Below the pieces are notes generated by a model. The model ran no database searches. It had not been told where the DNA came from and saw only the letters and a list, made by a program, of their open reading frames with translations. The position numbers and the translations under genes were made by a program. Below are positions 43,079 to 59,579 of a stretch of 64,000 nucleotides of DNA, piece after piece. This stretch comes from Corynebacterium sp. sy039 (GTDB lineage Bacteria > Actinomycetota > Actinomycetes > Mycobacteriales > Mycobacteriaceae), in the NCBI RefSeq assembly GCF_007904105.1, contig NZ_CP042325.1, forward strand, positions 992,001 to 1,056,000. Reading direction: 5' to 3'. Every line of letters begins with the position of its first letter. Position 1 is the stretch's first letter.

Positions 43079-43162
43079 TGCTGTTGCGTTAATTGCTTTT
43101 ACAGGTCACCGACACTGGCTTTAATTTCTTTTGAGCAACGTGTTCCAAAGAAAGGACACATT

Positions 43163-44104
43163 ATGACAGATTCAGTAGCCTCAGCATCACATTCACTCAG
43201 TGCAGCGCAAAGAGCAACGGTTCTTGCCGAGGCTTTGCCGTGGTTGCAGCACTATCGCGATAAAATTGTCGTCGTTAAGTATGGCGGAAACGCTATGGTT
43301 GATGAACGCCTTAAGGCTGCTTTTGCTGCAGACATGGTATTGCTGCGTACCATTGGGGCGAAACCAGTAGTTGTGCATGGTGGTGGACCACAGATTTCTG
43401 CCATGCTCGATAAACTTGGGCTTGTTGGTGAGTTTAAGGGTGGGTTTCGAGTTACAACGCCAGAGGTAATGGATGTAGTTCGCATGGTGCTGTTTGGACA
43501 AGTGGGCAGAGACTTAGTCGGACTCATTAACTCTCATGGACCCTACGCAGTGGGAACATCTGGTGAGGATGCTGGACTTTTTCGAGCCCATAAGCGCTTA
43601 GTCGAGGTTGATGGAGAACCAACGGACATTGGTTTAGTGGGCAATATCACGCACGTGGATGCCAGTAGCTTAATGGATATCATCGAAGCGGGACGTATCC
43701 CTGTTGTCTCTACCATTGCGCCTGGCGACGATGGGCAAGTGTATAACATCAATGCGGATACTGCAGCAGGTGCCCTTGCTAGTGCTATAGGCGCTGAACG
43801 CTTAGTCATTCTTACCAATGTTGAAGGGTTATATACTGACTGGCCCGATAAGAGTTCTTTGGTATCGCAAATATCGGTGAGCGAGCTTGCTGCCATTTTG
43901 CCTACACTGGATTCTGGCATGATCCCGAAAATGGAATCGTGCTTATCAGCAGTCAGTGCGGGGGTTTCGGCGGCACACGTTATTGATGGGAGAACAGAGC
44001 ACGCTGTAGTTCTTGAGTTACTTACTACTGGAGGAATCGGCACAATGGTCTTGCCTGATGAGTATCAAGATAAACTCCATGCCACCACTATTTTCCGCTC
44101 GTAA
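43163..44104 (+). CDS. argB: Acetylglutamate kinase
   Basis: ArgB (313 residues) phosphorylates N-acetylglutamate. The N-terminal VVKYGGNAM and the glycine-rich [16 protein letters not shown] bind ATP and substrate, and [28 protein letters not shown] follows in the amino acid kinase domain. An N-terminal extension of about 25 residues fits the arginine-inhibited hexameric form, as in C. glutamicum. It lies between argJ and argD. Confidence 0.96.
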   Translation: MTDSVASASHSLSAAQRATVLAEALPWLQHYRDKIVVVKYGGNAMVDERLKAAFAADMVLLRTIGAKPVVVHGGGPQISAMLDKLGLVGEFKGGFRVTTPEVMDVVRMVLFGQVGRDLVGLINSHGPYAVGTSGEDAGLFRAHKRLVEVDGEPTDIGLVGNITHVDASSLMDIIEAGRIPVVSTIAPGDDGQVYNINADTAAGALASAIGAERLVILTNVEGLYTDWPDKSSLVSQISVSELAAILPTLDSGMIPKMESCLSAVSAGVSAAHVIDGRTEHAVVLELLTTGGIGTMVLPDEYQDKLHATTIFRS

Positions 44105-44150
44105 TGTAGCTCGTAATTTAGTCGCATAACGGATAAAACCTCAAAGGAAT

Positions 44151-45398
44151 ATGAAAATGAATCAACACATTACACATGAGGCTATTGCTCAGAATTCTTA
44201 TTCACAAGCATGGACAGATAGCTTGATGAATACCTATGGAACTCCGGAGCTAGAACTTGTTGGTGGTTCGGGTGTCATGGTGCGCGATAGTCAAGGTCGT
44301 GAGCATATAGACCTGCTTGCTGGAATTGCAGTTAATGCTTTAGGACACGCACATCCTGGGATTATTGAAGCAGTTAATACGCAATTGGGAACTCTAGGTC
44401 ATGTTTCTAATCTTTTCATTTCAGCTCCAGTGGTGCAGGCAGCACAAAAAATTATTGAACGTTTCGCATCGGAAAATGAAAAGATTATGCAAGAAACTCG
44501 GGTTTTCTTTTGTAATTCTGGTGCAGAGGCCAATGAAGCAGCCCTAAAAATAGCTAGACTCACTGGAAAGAAAAGAGTTCTTGCTGCTCATCATGGTTTC
44601 CATGGAAGGACTCTTGGTTCATTAGCCCTTACCGGGCAACCAACAAAACGTGCTCCTTTTGAGCCTTTGGCTGGTGGGGTGGAGTTCTATCCTTATGGCG
44701 ATAGTGAATACTTACGAAAGTTGGTTGAGCTTAATCCTGCGGATACTGCCGCCATTATTTTGGAGCCTATTCAAGGAGAAACCGGTGTTATTCCTGCTCC
44801 TCACGGTTTTCTAACACAAGTGCGGCAGCTATGCGACGAGCACAATATCTTATTCATCGTTGATGAGGTGCAGACAGGCGTCGGCAGAACTGGCGATTTT
44901 TTTGCGTTCCAACATGAATATGTGACCCCTGACGTCGTTACCTTGGCTAAAGGCTTAGGCGGTGGGTTACCTATTGGTGCGACTATTGCTACTGGTGCGG
45001 CGGCTAGTTTGCTTACTCCGGGAAGTCATGGAACAACTTTTGGTGGTAATCCAGTGGTGTGTGCAGCTGCGAATGTAGTTCTGGACGTAGTAGATCAAGA
45101 TTTTTGCGCTGAAGTTGCTGCCAAAGGGCAGCGATTCATCGATGGGCTGTCTGCTTTAGCAGGCGTTGCGCATGTGCGTGGACGTGGACTTATGCTTGGT
45201 GTTGTGCTTGATAATACTGTGCTGGAAAAAGCAACTGCGCAGCAATTGGTGGCAAAAGCTACTCAGTATGGGTTGATACTTAACGCTCCTCGTGCAGATG
45301 TTATTCGGATTACTCCGCCATTAATCATCAGTACGGCAGAGATTGATGATGCTTTAGAACGTTTTGCGGCTTTATTAGCAGATGTTCATGCAGCATGA
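44151..45398 (+). CDS. argD: Acetylornithine aminotransferase
   Basis: ArgD (415 residues) is a class III PLP aminotransferase converting N-acetylglutamate semialdehyde to N-acetylornithine. Visible are [46 protein letters not shown] and the PLP lysine in [13 protein letters not shown]. An alternative ATG two codons downstream (44157) is better spaced from AAAGGA and may be the true start. Confidence 0.95.
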   Translation: MKMNQHITHEAIAQNSYSQAWTDSLMNTYGTPELELVGGSGVMVRDSQGREHIDLLAGIAVNALGHAHPGIIEAVNTQLGTLGHVSNLFISAPVVQAAQKIIERFASENEKIMQETRVFFCNSGAEANEAALKIARLTGKKRVLAAHHGFHGRTLGSLALTGQPTKRAPFEPLAGGVEFYPYGDSEYLRKLVELNPADTAAIILEPIQGETGVIPAPHGFLTQVRQLCDEHNILFIVDEVQTGVGRTGDFFAFQHEYVTPDVVTLAKGLGGGLPIGATIATGAAASLLTPGSHGTTFGGNPVVCAAANVVLDVVDQDFCAEVAAKGQRFIDGLSALAGVAHVRGRGLMLGVVLDNTVLEKATAQQLVAKATQYGLILNAPRADVIRITPPLIISTAEIDDALERFAALLADVHAA

Positions 45399-45447
45399 AA
45401 ATATAGAAAAATATGGATGTGTAGTTTTAGAACAGGAAAGTAACAAA

Positions 45448-46413
45448 ATGGAACAACAAGTAAGTACACAAGTACGCCATTTCTTAGCTGACGATGATCT
45501 TAGTCCAGCAGAGCAAGCACAAGTTATTGAACTTGCTTTGGAATTAAAAAAGAATCCTTATGTGAAGAAAACTTTTGCGGGACCACAATCAGTAGCGGTG
45601 CTTTTTGATAAAAGTTCGACTCGTACTCGTTTTTCTTTCGGCGCGGCAATCGCAGAATTGGGTGGCAATGCAATCATGGTCGAACCTGGTTCCACTCAAT
45701 TGACAAAAGGCGAGACAGCACAAGATACTGGTGCGATTTTGTCTGGCTATACTTCTGCGATTGTGTGGCGTACCTATGCTCACCAAAACTTAGTTGATAT
45801 GGCAGAAGCTGCAACTGTTCCAGTCATTAATGGGCTTTCCGATGATTTGCACCCTTGTCAGATTCTTGCTGACTTAGTGACCTGCGTGGAAAAGCTCTGT
45901 CCTGAGCAAGGTGTTGCAGGATTAAAAAATAAGCGGGCGGTCTATCTTGGCGATGGCAATAATAATATGGCTAATTCTTATTTAATTGGTTTTGCGACGG
46001 CAGGTATGGATATCACAGTCATTGCACCGGCTGGTTTCCAACCCCAGCAGTCTTTTGTCGATAGAGCACGGCAGCGCGCTGAACTTACTGGTGCTCATGT
46101 GCTAGTCACTGATGATGTAGCCCATGTGCGTGATGCAGATGTTGTGATTACCGACACGTGGGTTTCAATGGGAATGGAAAATGATGGCATTGATCGTCGT
46201 ACGCCTTTTTTGCCTTATCAAGTCAATGATGAACTTATGGCTCAAGCGGGTGAGAATGCCATTTTTATGCATTGTCTACCGGCTTATCGAGGTAGTGAAG
46301 TAACTGCTAGTGTCATTGATGGTCCACAATCGGTGGTGATTCAAGAAGCGCATAATCGATTGCATGCACAAAAGGCCTTAATGGTATGGTTGATTGAGAA
46401 TCAGCCACAATAA
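45448..46413 (+). CDS. argF: Ornithine carbamoyltransferase
   Basis: ArgF (321 residues) makes citrulline from ornithine and carbamoyl phosphate. It has the carbamoyl phosphate motif SSTRTRFSF, the HPCQ motif in [12 protein letters not shown], and the ornithine-binding HCLPAYRG near the C-terminus. The ATG at 45448 is used because AGGAAAG precedes it and [13 protein letters not shown] matches homologues. An in-frame upstream ATG at 45382 would overlap argD. Confidence 0.96.
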   Translation: MEQQVSTQVRHFLADDDLSPAEQAQVIELALELKKNPYVKKTFAGPQSVAVLFDKSSTRTRFSFGAAIAELGGNAIMVEPGSTQLTKGETAQDTGAILSGYTSAIVWRTYAHQNLVDMAEAATVPVINGLSDDLHPCQILADLVTCVEKLCPEQGVAGLKNKRAVYLGDGNNNMANSYLIGFATAGMDITVIAPAGFQPQQSFVDRARQRAELTGAHVLVTDDVAHVRDADVVITDTWVSMGMENDGIDRRTPFLPYQVNDELMAQAGENAIFMHCLPAYRGSEVTASVIDGPQSVVIQEAHNRLHAQKALMVWLIENQPQ

Positions 46414-46638
46414 TATGTGCATTCTCTGCGCATGGTTCTGCTGTGTGTTTTAGACATCGTACCCATGTAAAGGGTGATGTGTGTTCCCCGAAAGCAAGTT
46501 GTATTTATTCCATTTCTTTAATAATATGAATACTTATCGGCTTGATGACATTCGCTTAACCGAGGTCTTATGCCAGATATTTCCATATTATGCATGGCTT
46601 TATGTCAAATGATTGCTACAAATTGAGGATACTAATTA

Positions 46639-47163
46639 ATGGCTATGGGGCAGATGACACGCACAATGCGTCAAGCATTGATTGTGGATCTTTTGGAGAC
46701 GCAGCAGGTGACAAGTCAGAAACAATTATCTGACTTGTTAAAAGAAAAGGGTGCAGAGATTACCCAGGGAACACTATCGCGTGATCTTGACGAGCTTGGT
46801 GCTCGAAAAGTACGTCCTGATAATGGTGCTTCGTTTTATGTTGTAGGTGAATTAGAAAATCCTCAAGTAAATGCGGGGAGTGGTACCTGGGAACGATTGC
46901 GGAAAATGCTTGAAGATCTTTTGGTTTCCACGGACTATTCTGCGAATATGGCAGTTTTGCGTACTCCACCGGGAGCTGCTCAGTTTTTAGCTAGTTTTAT
47001 TGATCGAGTTGGCATGGAAGAAGTAGTGGGAACAATCGCAGGTGATGATACTGTGTTTGTTTTGGCACGTGATCCTATGACCGGCAAAGAGCTCAGTGAA
47101 ATCATTAGTCAGCGAAAGTACCGGATGCCTGATACAGAGTCGGTCGACGCAAAGAAGCAATAG
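46639..47163 (+). CDS. argR: Arginine repressor
   Basis: ArgR (174 residues) has an N-terminal winged helix (about 10-75, [20 protein letters not shown] and [12 protein letters not shown]) and a C-terminal arginine-binding hexamerisation domain with [14 protein letters not shown]. It represses arginine genes when arginine binds. A 225-bp gap separates it from argF and contains ATATGAATACTTAT, resembling half of an ARG box, so it may have its own promoter. argG follows after 53 bp. Confidence 0.95.
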   Translation: MAMGQMTRTMRQALIVDLLETQQVTSQKQLSDLLKEKGAEITQGTLSRDLDELGARKVRPDNGASFYVVGELENPQVNAGSGTWERLRKMLEDLLVSTDYSANMAVLRTPPGAAQFLASFIDRVGMEEVVGTIAGDDTVFVLARDPMTGKELSEIISQRKYRMPDTESVDAKKQ

Positions 47164-47216
47164 AGTTCATTAAATAAGTGCTAATTAAGTATTAATTTAT
47201 TAATTAAGGAGAAACA

Positions 47217-48419
47217 ATGACAAATCGTGTAGTGCTCGCATATTCAGGAGGCCTTGATACCTCCGTAGCAATCCCATACTTGGCAAAGATGACTCAGGGA
47301 GAAGTGGTTGCTGTATCGCTTGATCTTGGTCAAGGCGGGGAGGACATGGAAAATGTTCGCCAGCGTGCCCTTGACTGTGGAGCCGTAGAGTCCATCGTGA
47401 TCGATGCTAAAGATGAATTTGCAGAAGATTATTGCTTACTGACGATCAAAGCCAATGGTATGTATATGAAACAATATCCACTGGTATCTGCAATTTCACG
47501 TCCATTGATTGTGAAACACCTGGTGCAGGCAGCTCAAGAACATGGTGGTACGCACGTATCTCATGGCTGCACTGGTAAAGGTAATGACCAAGTGCGTTTC
47601 GAGGTTGGTTTCCGTAGCCTTGCTCCCGATTTGGAGATTATCGCTCCAGCACGTGACTATGCTTGGACGCGCGATAAAGCTATTGCGTTTGCAGAAGAGA
47701 TTAATCTACCAATTGAGCAATCCAAAAAGTCTCCTTTCTCTATTGACCAAAATGTATGGGGTCGTGCTGTGGAAACAGGATTCCTAGAAGATTTGTGGAA
47801 TCCACCAACGAAAGACCTCTACGCATATACCGAGGATCCTGCATTAGGAAATGCACCTGATGAGGTCATCATTTCTTTCCAATCTGGTGTTCCAGTTGCA
47901 ATCGACGGTCGTCCAGTGACTGTGCTTGAAGCAATTGAAGAGCTTAACCGCCGCGCAGGTGCGCAAGGCGTTGGTCGTCTTGATATGGTTGAGGACCGTT
48001 TAGTTGGTATTAAGTCTCGCGAAGTATATGAGGCGCCAGGGGCGATTGCCTTAATCACTGCTCATGAAGCACTTGAAGATGTGACTGTTGAGCGTGAGCT
48101 TGCTCGTTATAAGCGCGGTATTGACGCGCGTTGGTCTGAAGAAGTCTATGACGGTTTATGGTATGGACCGCTAAAACGCTCACTTGATGCGTTTATTGAG
48201 TCTACTCAACAGCACGTTACCGGTGATATTCGTATGGTGCTTCATGCTGGAAAATGTGTGGTCAATGGTCGTCGATCAGCTTCATCGCTTTACGACTTTA
48301 ACTTGGCAACATATGATACCGGCGACACTTTCGACCAGACCTTGGCTAAAGGTTTCGTCGAATTGCATGGTTTATCATCTAAGATCGCTAACAGCCGTGA
48401 TCGCAAATCAGCTGAATAA
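47217..48419 (+). CDS. argG: Argininosuccinate synthase
   Basis: ArgG (400 residues) joins citrulline and aspartate with ATP. The PP-loop [15 protein letters not shown] is at the N-terminus, with [16 protein letters not shown] further on. AAGGAG lies 7 bp before the ATG. Upstream, TAATTAA (47182-47188) and TTAATTA (47200-47206) form an AT-rich inverted repeat that could bind ArgR, though AT-richness alone may explain it. Confidence 0.97.
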   Translation: MTNRVVLAYSGGLDTSVAIPYLAKMTQGEVVAVSLDLGQGGEDMENVRQRALDCGAVESIVIDAKDEFAEDYCLLTIKANGMYMKQYPLVSAISRPLIVKHLVQAAQEHGGTHVSHGCTGKGNDQVRFEVGFRSLAPDLEIIAPARDYAWTRDKAIAFAEEINLPIEQSKKSPFSIDQNVWGRAVETGFLEDLWNPPTKDLYAYTEDPALGNAPDEVIISFQSGVPVAIDGRPVTVLEAIEELNRRAGAQGVGRLDMVEDRLVGIKSREVYEAPGAIALITAHEALEDVTVERELARYKRGIDARWSEEVYDGLWYGPLKRSLDAFIESTQQHVTGDIRMVLHAGKCVVNGRRSASSLYDFNLATYDTGDTFDQTLAKGFVELHGLSSKIANSRDRKSAE

Positions 48420-48440
48420 ATCTTGCTAGAATAGCGCTGA

Positions 48441-49913
<1,473 letters not shown>

Positions 49914-49951
49914 CGCACCTGTCTTTGGTCTTCTAGAGTAGGGTGGAACAC

Positions 49952-50131
49952 ATGGCTATTTCTGCTGAGCTTATGGATATTCTTGTATGTCCTATTGACA
50001 AAGGTGATCTGACGTATATTCCAGAAGATAATGTTCTTCTCAATGAACGCTTAGGGAAGGCATATCGAATCGAAGATGATATTCCAGTGCTTCTTGCCGA
50101 GAAAGCCTTTGACTGGAATAAAAATTCATAA
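49952..50131 (+). CDS. Trm112-family small protein
   Basis: The 59-residue protein has the Trm112 pattern [18 protein letters not shown] near the N-terminus and [15 protein letters not shown] at the end. Only one cysteine of the usual zinc-binding set is present, as often in bacterial members. In other organisms Trm112 proteins activate methyltransferases; the partner here is unknown. It lies between argH and tyrS. AGGGTGG precedes the ATG; a GTG three codons upstream is in frame. Confidence 0.8.
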   Translation: MAISAELMDILVCPIDKGDLTYIPEDNVLLNERLGKAYRIEDDIPVLLAEKAFDWNKNS

Positions 50132-50166
50132 TTCACAAACATACTGATGTAAGTAAAAGGATTTCT

Positions 50167-51450
50167 ATGCCTGATAATATTATTGATGAGCTGCAGTGGC
50201 GCGGTTTGATTAACGACTCAACCGATATAGAGGCATTGCGCCAAGAGTGTGAAAAACCAATTACGTTATACTGTGGATTTGATCCGACAGGTGATTCTTT
50301 GCACGCTGGACATCTAGTTCCTATGCTCATCATGCGCCGATTCCAGCAATATGGGCATCGCCCTATTATGTTGGCTGGTGGGGCTACTGGCATGATCGGC
50401 GATCCACGTGATGTAGGTGAGCGTGTGATGCTTACCGAAGAAAAAGTTGCCCAGAATTTGGAGTCCATCAAAAAGCAACTTCGACGTTTCGTTGATTTTG
50501 ATGGTGGTGAGACTGGTACAACAGCACATAAAGCACTCATGGTCAATAATGCTGACTGGACTTCTGGTATGTCTGTAATTGAATTTTTGCGTGATGTTGG
50601 AAAAAACTTTTCACTTAATACCATGCTTGATCGCGATACTGTGAAGCGTCGTTTGGAAAGTGACGGCATCTCTTACACCGAGTTCTCCTATATGCTGCTG
50701 CAAGCTAATGATTTCGTGCAGTTACGTCGTCAGTATGATTGCGTTCTGCAAGTAGGAGGCGGGGATCAATGGGGAAATATTGTCTCTGGTGTTGATCTGA
50801 ATCGTCGTGTTGATAGTGCAAAGGTGCATGGAATAACAGTGCCTTTGGTTACTGACGCGCAGGGAAATAAGTTTGGTAAGTCTACTGGTGGCGGAAAACT
50901 ATGGCTTGACGATCAATTAACTAGCCCGTATGCGTGGTATCAGTATTTCCTTAATGCGGGTGATTCAGTTGTTTTGGATTATCTGCGTTGGTTTACTTTC
51001 CTGACTCAAGAAGAAATTGCCGAGTATGAAGTTGCTGTGCAGGAGCGTCCGCATTTGCGTGAAGCTCAACGACGACTAGCGCAAGAAATGACTAATCTAG
51101 TGCATGGTGAAACTGCCACCCATGCTGTTGAGTTAGCTGCTTCTGCCTTATTCGGACGCGCAGAATTAGCGGATCTTGATGAGGAAACACTTTCCGGAGC
51201 CTTGCATGAAACAAAAGTTGCTGAATTATCACTAGACAATGGCTACACAATTATTGATTTGTTAGTAGAAAGTGGTCTAGTTGATTCTAAGGGAGCTGCG
51301 CGACGAACAATCAAAGAAGGTGGCGCCTATGTTAATAATCAGCGGATTAGCGATGAGAACTGGCAACCTGAGTCAGTGGATTTATTGCATGATGCATGGT
51401 TAGTGTTGCGCAAAGGGAAGAAGAATTTTGCTGGTATTCACTTTTCATAG
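50167..51450 (+). CDS. tyrS: Tyrosyl-tRNA synthetase
   Basis: TyrS (427 residues) charges tRNA-Tyr. It has the class I HIGH-type motif as HAGH in [16 protein letters not shown], the tyrosine pocket segment [11 protein letters not shown], and the KMSKS-type motif as KFGKS. A C-terminal S4 RNA-binding domain contains [21 protein letters not shown]. The length is that of the bacterial TyrRS with S4 domain. A strong terminator follows. Confidence 0.97.
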   Translation: MPDNIIDELQWRGLINDSTDIEALRQECEKPITLYCGFDPTGDSLHAGHLVPMLIMRRFQQYGHRPIMLAGGATGMIGDPRDVGERVMLTEEKVAQNLESIKKQLRRFVDFDGGETGTTAHKALMVNNADWTSGMSVIEFLRDVGKNFSLNTMLDRDTVKRRLESDGISYTEFSYMLLQANDFVQLRRQYDCVLQVGGGDQWGNIVSGVDLNRRVDSAKVHGITVPLVTDAQGNKFGKSTGGGKLWLDDQLTSPYAWYQYFLNAGDSVVLDYLRWFTFLTQEEIAEYEVAVQERPHLREAQRRLAQEMTNLVHGETATHAVELAASALFGRAELADLDEETLSGALHETKVAELSLDNGYTIIDLLVESGLVDSKGAARRTIKEGGAYVNNQRISDENWQPESVDLLHDAWLVLRKGKKNFAGIHFS

Positions 51451-51463
51451 ACCCTAATTCGTT

Positions 51464-51495
51464 ATCGGAGCAAGTATATTGCTCCGATTTTTTTT
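51464..51495 (+). terminator. Rho-independent terminator after tyrS
   Basis: ATCGGAGCAA (51464-51473) pairs with TTGCTCCGAT (51479-51488) around a 5-nt loop and is followed by a run of eight T. It separates tyrS from the rRNA operon. Confidence 0.92.
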
Positions 51496-51521
51496 CTAAA
51501 AACCTGTTGTGTGCTGTGTGT

Positions 51522-51551
51522 TTGACAGTGGTGGGGTGTTGTTTGTATTGT
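51522..51551 (+). promoter_or_regulatory. Probable rrn promoter
   Basis: A consensus TTGACA (51522-51527) is 18 bp from TATTGT (51546-51551). It lies about 315 bp upstream of 16S, just after the tyrS terminator. Additional promoters in the leader cannot be excluded. Confidence 0.55.
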
Positions 51552-51613
51552 TTATTTTCGCTGCTGTTGAGTGCTGGCTTCTTTGTTGGGGGTTGGTGTT
51601 TGGTGGTGGGTGT

Positions 51614-51634
51614 TGTTTGAGAACTCGATAGTGT
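51614..51634 (+). promoter_or_regulatory. rrn leader antitermination-like box
   Basis: GTTTGAGAACTCGATAGTGTA resembles the conserved actinobacterial rrn leader element, and a similar GTGAGAACTGTATAGTG occurs in the 16S-23S spacer (53622-53638). Such elements are thought to support antitermination and rRNA processing. Confidence 0.55.
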
Positions 51635-51866
51635 ACTGATAGTGATCATTTTTTGATGGTTGATTAACATTGTTTTTTGTGGGGAGTGTTTTTGTCTCGT
51701 CGATGGGATGCTCTTCATTTGTTTTTTTGGTGGATTGATTGATTGCGCTGCATGGCATGGTTGTGTGTTGTGTGGGTGTGGTTGGTTGGTTTGCTGGTTT
51801 TTGTTTTTTGTTGGGTATTGGGCTTTTCACGGCCTGTGCTTGCTTACTTTTTTGTTTGTGAGTGTT

Positions 51867-56765
<4,899 letters not shown>

Positions 56766-56923
56766 AATAATGGGAAAATATATGGTTGTTGGGATGCATT
56801 TGGGGTAGATGTGTGTGCTGCTGTGCTGTGTTGTGTGGTGGTGAAGAAAGAGTTGTGTTGTGTTTGCTGTGCAGTGTCTGGCATGGCATGGGGGGCATCC
56901 TTTTGTGGTGTTTCTTGTGGTTG

Positions 56924-57041
56924 TGTTGGTGGTTGTTGTGTCAGGGGTACACCCGGTCCCATTTCGAACCCGGTCGTTAAGTCTGATTGCGCTGATGGTA
57001 CTGCATCTGGGAGGGTGTGGGAGAGTAGGTCGCTGCCAACA
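56924..57041 (+). rRNA. rrf: 5S ribosomal RNA
   Basis: The region has the 5S core CCCGGTCCCATTTCGAACCC and TGGGAGAGTAGG, with TGTTGG (56924) pairing to CCAACA (57036-57041) in the terminal helix. The approximate length of 118 nt is normal. It lies 158 bp after 23S. Confidence 0.92.
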
Positions 57042-57064
57042 TTGGTTTTTTAATATTGTGTTGT

Positions 57065-57097
57065 GGGGTGTGCGTTGTGCATACCCCCCTTTTTTTT
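57065..57097 (+). terminator. rrn operon terminator
   Basis: GGGGTGTGCG (57065-57074) pairs with TGCATACCCC (57078-57087), using G-U pairs, and is followed by CC and eight T. Confidence 0.8.
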
Positions 57098-57538
57098 GTG
57101 CTTGTGTTGTTGTGTGCACACAAGGGGTGCAGGATCACAGGGGTGTGGGGGTGTGCTACCCGGGTGTGTGGGGGCTGTCCGGGTGTGTGTTGTGTGATGT
57201 TGATTCGTCCTATTGCAGTTCAACAAAAAACTGGTGTTTGATGTCAATTTTAGTAGAGCACAGCATCTAGAGGACACCGATACCCCGCAGACCCCCAACT
57301 CACCCCACCACCTGAACCCCATGATGTCACCATAAAATCTGCACATTATATGACCCGGCTCACCAGGAAGGTCGATTTTCGTACACACCTATAATGGGGG
57401 ATACGCCTCCGTTTCCATGCAAGGGTCAAGATAATGCTCTAAGGTTCAATTCAACAGAAAGGCGATGCAGCATAGAGAATCGAAAATAAAAGCGTACCCA
57501 GAATTTTTTCTTTACTGAAACCAAGAAAGGTTGAAGCA
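57098..57538 (+). other. Gene-free stretch downstream of 5S
   Basis: No convincing gene is seen in these 441 bp. The first 110 bp continue the G/T-rich rrn composition. One copy of the 24-bp inverted-repeat sequence lies at 57241-57264. Beyond it the composition becomes balanced, and a TATAAT box (57390-57395) lies about 145 bp before the next gene, without a good -35 hexamer. Confidence 0.6.
57241..57264 (+). repeat. 24-bp repeat copy 1 (inverted relative to copy 2)
   Basis: The sequence ATGTCAATTTTAGTAGAGCA followed by CAGC matches the reverse complement of 58590-58613 at 22 of 24 positions. Together they flank the two genes at 57.5-58.6 kb as terminal inverted repeats about 1.37 kb apart. 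Confidence 0.7.
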
Positions 57539-58192
57539 ATGAGAAAAACCATGAAAGCAATTGCACTAAGTACCACTCTCGCATTAAGCTTTCTCCACAG
57601 CATCGCAGGTGCAGAAACTGACAATGAAAAAGAAACCGTCTGGTCGGAAGATGCAATAGCAGAAACGCTAGAAAATATATCGGAAGAGGATCTCCAGTTT
57701 GTCGAAAAGGTAGCTTCCATCGGAGAGCACTACCAGGGAGCAGAAGACGGAAAGCTAACTGTTGACCTGACCGATGAGGAAATCAAGTCAAACTACGATT
57801 TCTCAGATTCCGAACTTGAGCAGCTTCACGCAATCATGAATCTCGATCGAGAGACCCTTGATCGCGGCAAGAATGATAAGCGGATTGTCACAACATATGA
57901 CCATCGTCTTGGACATATCAGTAATAACGATCTCGAGTACGGTGCTGCAGCTACTCTCGTTGTTGCAGCCGAAGCGGGTCCCTATGCCTTAGAGGCAGCC
58001 TTCATTGCCTGGGCATTCATCGAAGCAGGTCCAATTGGGACACTGGTTGCCTCAGTCGGTGGTGCACTTGGTTTTGCTTTCTTCGCTGATCTCGCTCTTA
58101 AAATCACTGGAGCTGTCGCACAGAGTAAGGGGATAACCTTCTATAGCAAATGCGGCTTCCCGCCGCTCAGGGCAGAAATCGAGGATGATTAA
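57539..58192 (+). CDS. Secreted protein of unknown family with hydrophobic C-terminus
   Basis: The 217-residue protein is not recognised. It begins with a Sec signal peptide (basic MRKTMK, hydrophobic 7-22, likely cleavage after AGA at 23-25). Residues 26-110 are strongly acidic. Residues 135-190 form two Gly/Ala-rich hydrophobic segments broken by AGP motifs, and the tail has one cysteine (Cys205). This design resembles propeptide-plus-pore-former precursors such as bacteriocins, but that is inference. AAAGG lies about 10 bp before the ATG. The next gene starts 1 bp after the stop codon and encodes a small membrane protein that could be an immunity partner. Confidence 0.7.
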   Translation: MRKTMKAIALSTTLALSFLHSIAGAETDNEKETVWSEDAIAETLENISEEDLQFVEKVASIGEHYQGAEDGKLTVDLTDEEIKSNYDFSDSELEQLHAIMNLDRETLDRGKNDKRIVTTYDHRLGHISNNDLEYGAAATLVVAAEAGPYALEAAFIAWAFIEAGPIGTLVASVGGALGFAFFADLALKITGAVAQSKGITFYSKCGFPPLRAEIEDD

Positions 58193-58193
58193 T

Positions 58194-58556
58194 ATGATAT
58201 CGTCTACTGGGTTCACATCTCGAATCTATGAGTTGATTGGTGCAGTTTTCGCAGTCTGCGCATCTTCCATCATAGAGGTTCATGGGTTTTCCGGTTTTCT
58301 CGCAGATTCTTGGTACCCATGGATGTATGCAATAGTCCTGCTTGCAACATTCGGTATGGCCGTTTATGCGAAGAGGAATCTACAGGACAGGTGGGCAGAG
58401 CAGATTCGCACCACGTCATTTTTCATGGCAATCATTTTCATTTCCATAGCATTGCCCAATGACATTTCACGTGCTGTTACTATCATTTTTGCAGTTACCC
58501 ATCTATTTATCCCGACGAAACTTAATTCAAACCGGGATAAAATAGAGGGAAACTAG
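58194..58556 (+). CDS. Small four-helix membrane protein
   Basis: The 120-residue protein has four hydrophobic segments (about 13-30, 42-60, 74-90 and 94-108) with charged loops and a polar C-terminal tail. No known family is recognised. It starts 1 bp after the secreted-protein gene, so the two are translationally coupled, with GAGGA 8 bp before the ATG. An in-frame ATG at 58185 is also possible. By position and size it could be an immunity protein for the secreted product. This is inference. Confidence 0.7.
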   Translation: MISSTGFTSRIYELIGAVFAVCASSIIEVHGFSGFLADSWYPWMYAIVLLATFGMAVYAKRNLQDRWAEQIRTTSFFMAIIFISIALPNDISRAVTIIFAVTHLFIPTKLNSNRDKIEGN

Positions 58557-58589
58557 CCAAAAGGCCGCACTGCAGTGGGTAAATAAAGT

Positions 58590-58613
58590 GCTGTGTTCTA
58601 CCAAAATTGACAT
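58590..58613 (-). repeat. 24-bp repeat copy 2
   Basis: GCTGTGTTCTACCAAAATTG followed by ACAT is the inverted partner of copy 1 (57241-57264) and also of copy 3 (58760-58781). It lies 33 bp after the small membrane protein gene. Confidence 0.75.
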
Positions 58614-58781
58614 AGACTAACATACCCCCTCACCTGCACAGACAGGGACACAACCTGGCATAAAGTGTCCTCTTTTTCACGTTGTTGACGGAGGTGCCGC
58701 ACTCTCTAATTAGTAAAATACCAGGAAAATATCTATATATTTTATGGGTAAGATCTATAGTCAATTTTGGTAGAACACAGC
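58590..58781. repeat. 192-bp unit with perfect 22-bp terminal inverted repeats
   Basis: The 22-bp ends at 58590-58611 and 58760-58781 are perfect inverted copies. The unit has no open frame, like a MITE or the remnant of an insertion sequence. Clear target duplications were not found next to it. Confidence 0.6.
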
Positions 58782-58837
58782 CCAACAGCACGTGTGCGGG
58801 GGCACGCTACCCGTGAGGGTACGGCAAGTGGCGTCTG

Positions 58838-58869
58838 GGTGTGCCGTGTGTGTGAGGGTGCGGCACACC
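58838..58869. other. GC-rich hairpin before the methyltransferase gene
   Basis: GGTGTGCCG (58838-58846) and CGGCACACC (58861-58869) form a perfect 9-bp stem. A smaller hairpin, CCGT-ACGG, lies at 58811-58824. The patch is clearly richer in G+C than its surroundings. No T run follows, so it is not a classic terminator. The rest of 58557-58982 holds no gene. Confidence 0.5.
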
Positions 58870-58982
58870 AGGCACACCAGGAATGATCCTCTTGGTTAGT
58901 GGTTGCATTTATCGTAGGGGTCTCCTAAAGGTAAGCTGTCTACTGGATTTTTAGTCAGATTCTAATTTGTAACAGGATACCC

Positions 58983-59579
58983 ATGCTGGATCGTACAATA
59001 AGCTCATATTCTCAACGTGCAACTGAATATATTGAGGTATTAGGTTCCATTGAAGGTATGGACCCTCTTGATATAGCCCTTATTAAAGATTGGGGTTGTA
59101 ATGTGGAAGGCGCTATTCTCGATGCGGGAGCGGGGCCAGGGCATTGGAGTGGATTATTAGAAAAATGTGGATGTGATGTCTATGGAATGGACATGGTTCC
59201 TGAGTTTGTGACTACTGCTGCTCAGCATTTTCCTGATGTTGAATTTGTTTACGGAAATATCTTGAATGTACCTTTTCGTGATTCTCTTTTTGATGGCGTT
59301 CTGGCCTGGTATTCGCTTATTCACATGGAATCAGATACTTGCGCTTACGCATTAAAGGAATTGGCTAGAATTCTTAAACCGGGTGGAACTATTCTTGTGG
59401 GTGCTTTTCTTGGTGACCATGACCAGGCTTTTGACCATGCAATTACTCAAGCTTTTTATTTCTCAGAAGACAGATTATCTGAACTGCTAACAGTAGCTGG
59501 TTTTTGTATTTGTTCTGTTCAGAAACGGCACCCAGATAATGCTCGTCCTCATATTTCAATCGTGGCAGAGCGCATCTAA
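58983..59579 (+). CDS. Class I SAM-dependent methyltransferase
   Basis: The 198-residue protein has SAM motif I ILDAGAGPGHWSGLL (DAGAGPGHW at 47-55), the acidic loop GMDMVPEFV, a post-motif segment FDGVLAWYSLIHM and LKPGGTILVGAF. It belongs to the small-molecule-type methyltransferase superfamily (UbiE/SmtA-like). The substrate is unknown. AGGAT precedes the ATG. It lies between the repeat unit and the ABC transporter genes on the same strand and is probably accessory. Confidence 0.82.
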   Translation: MLDRTISSYSQRATEYIEVLGSIEGMDPLDIALIKDWGCNVEGAILDAGAGPGHWSGLLEKCGCDVYGMDMVPEFVTTAAQHFPDVEFVYGNILNVPFRDSLFDGVLAWYSLIHMESDTCAYALKELARILKPGGTILVGAFLGDHDQAFDHAITQAFYFSEDRLSELLTVAGFCICSVQKRHPDNARPHISIVAERI

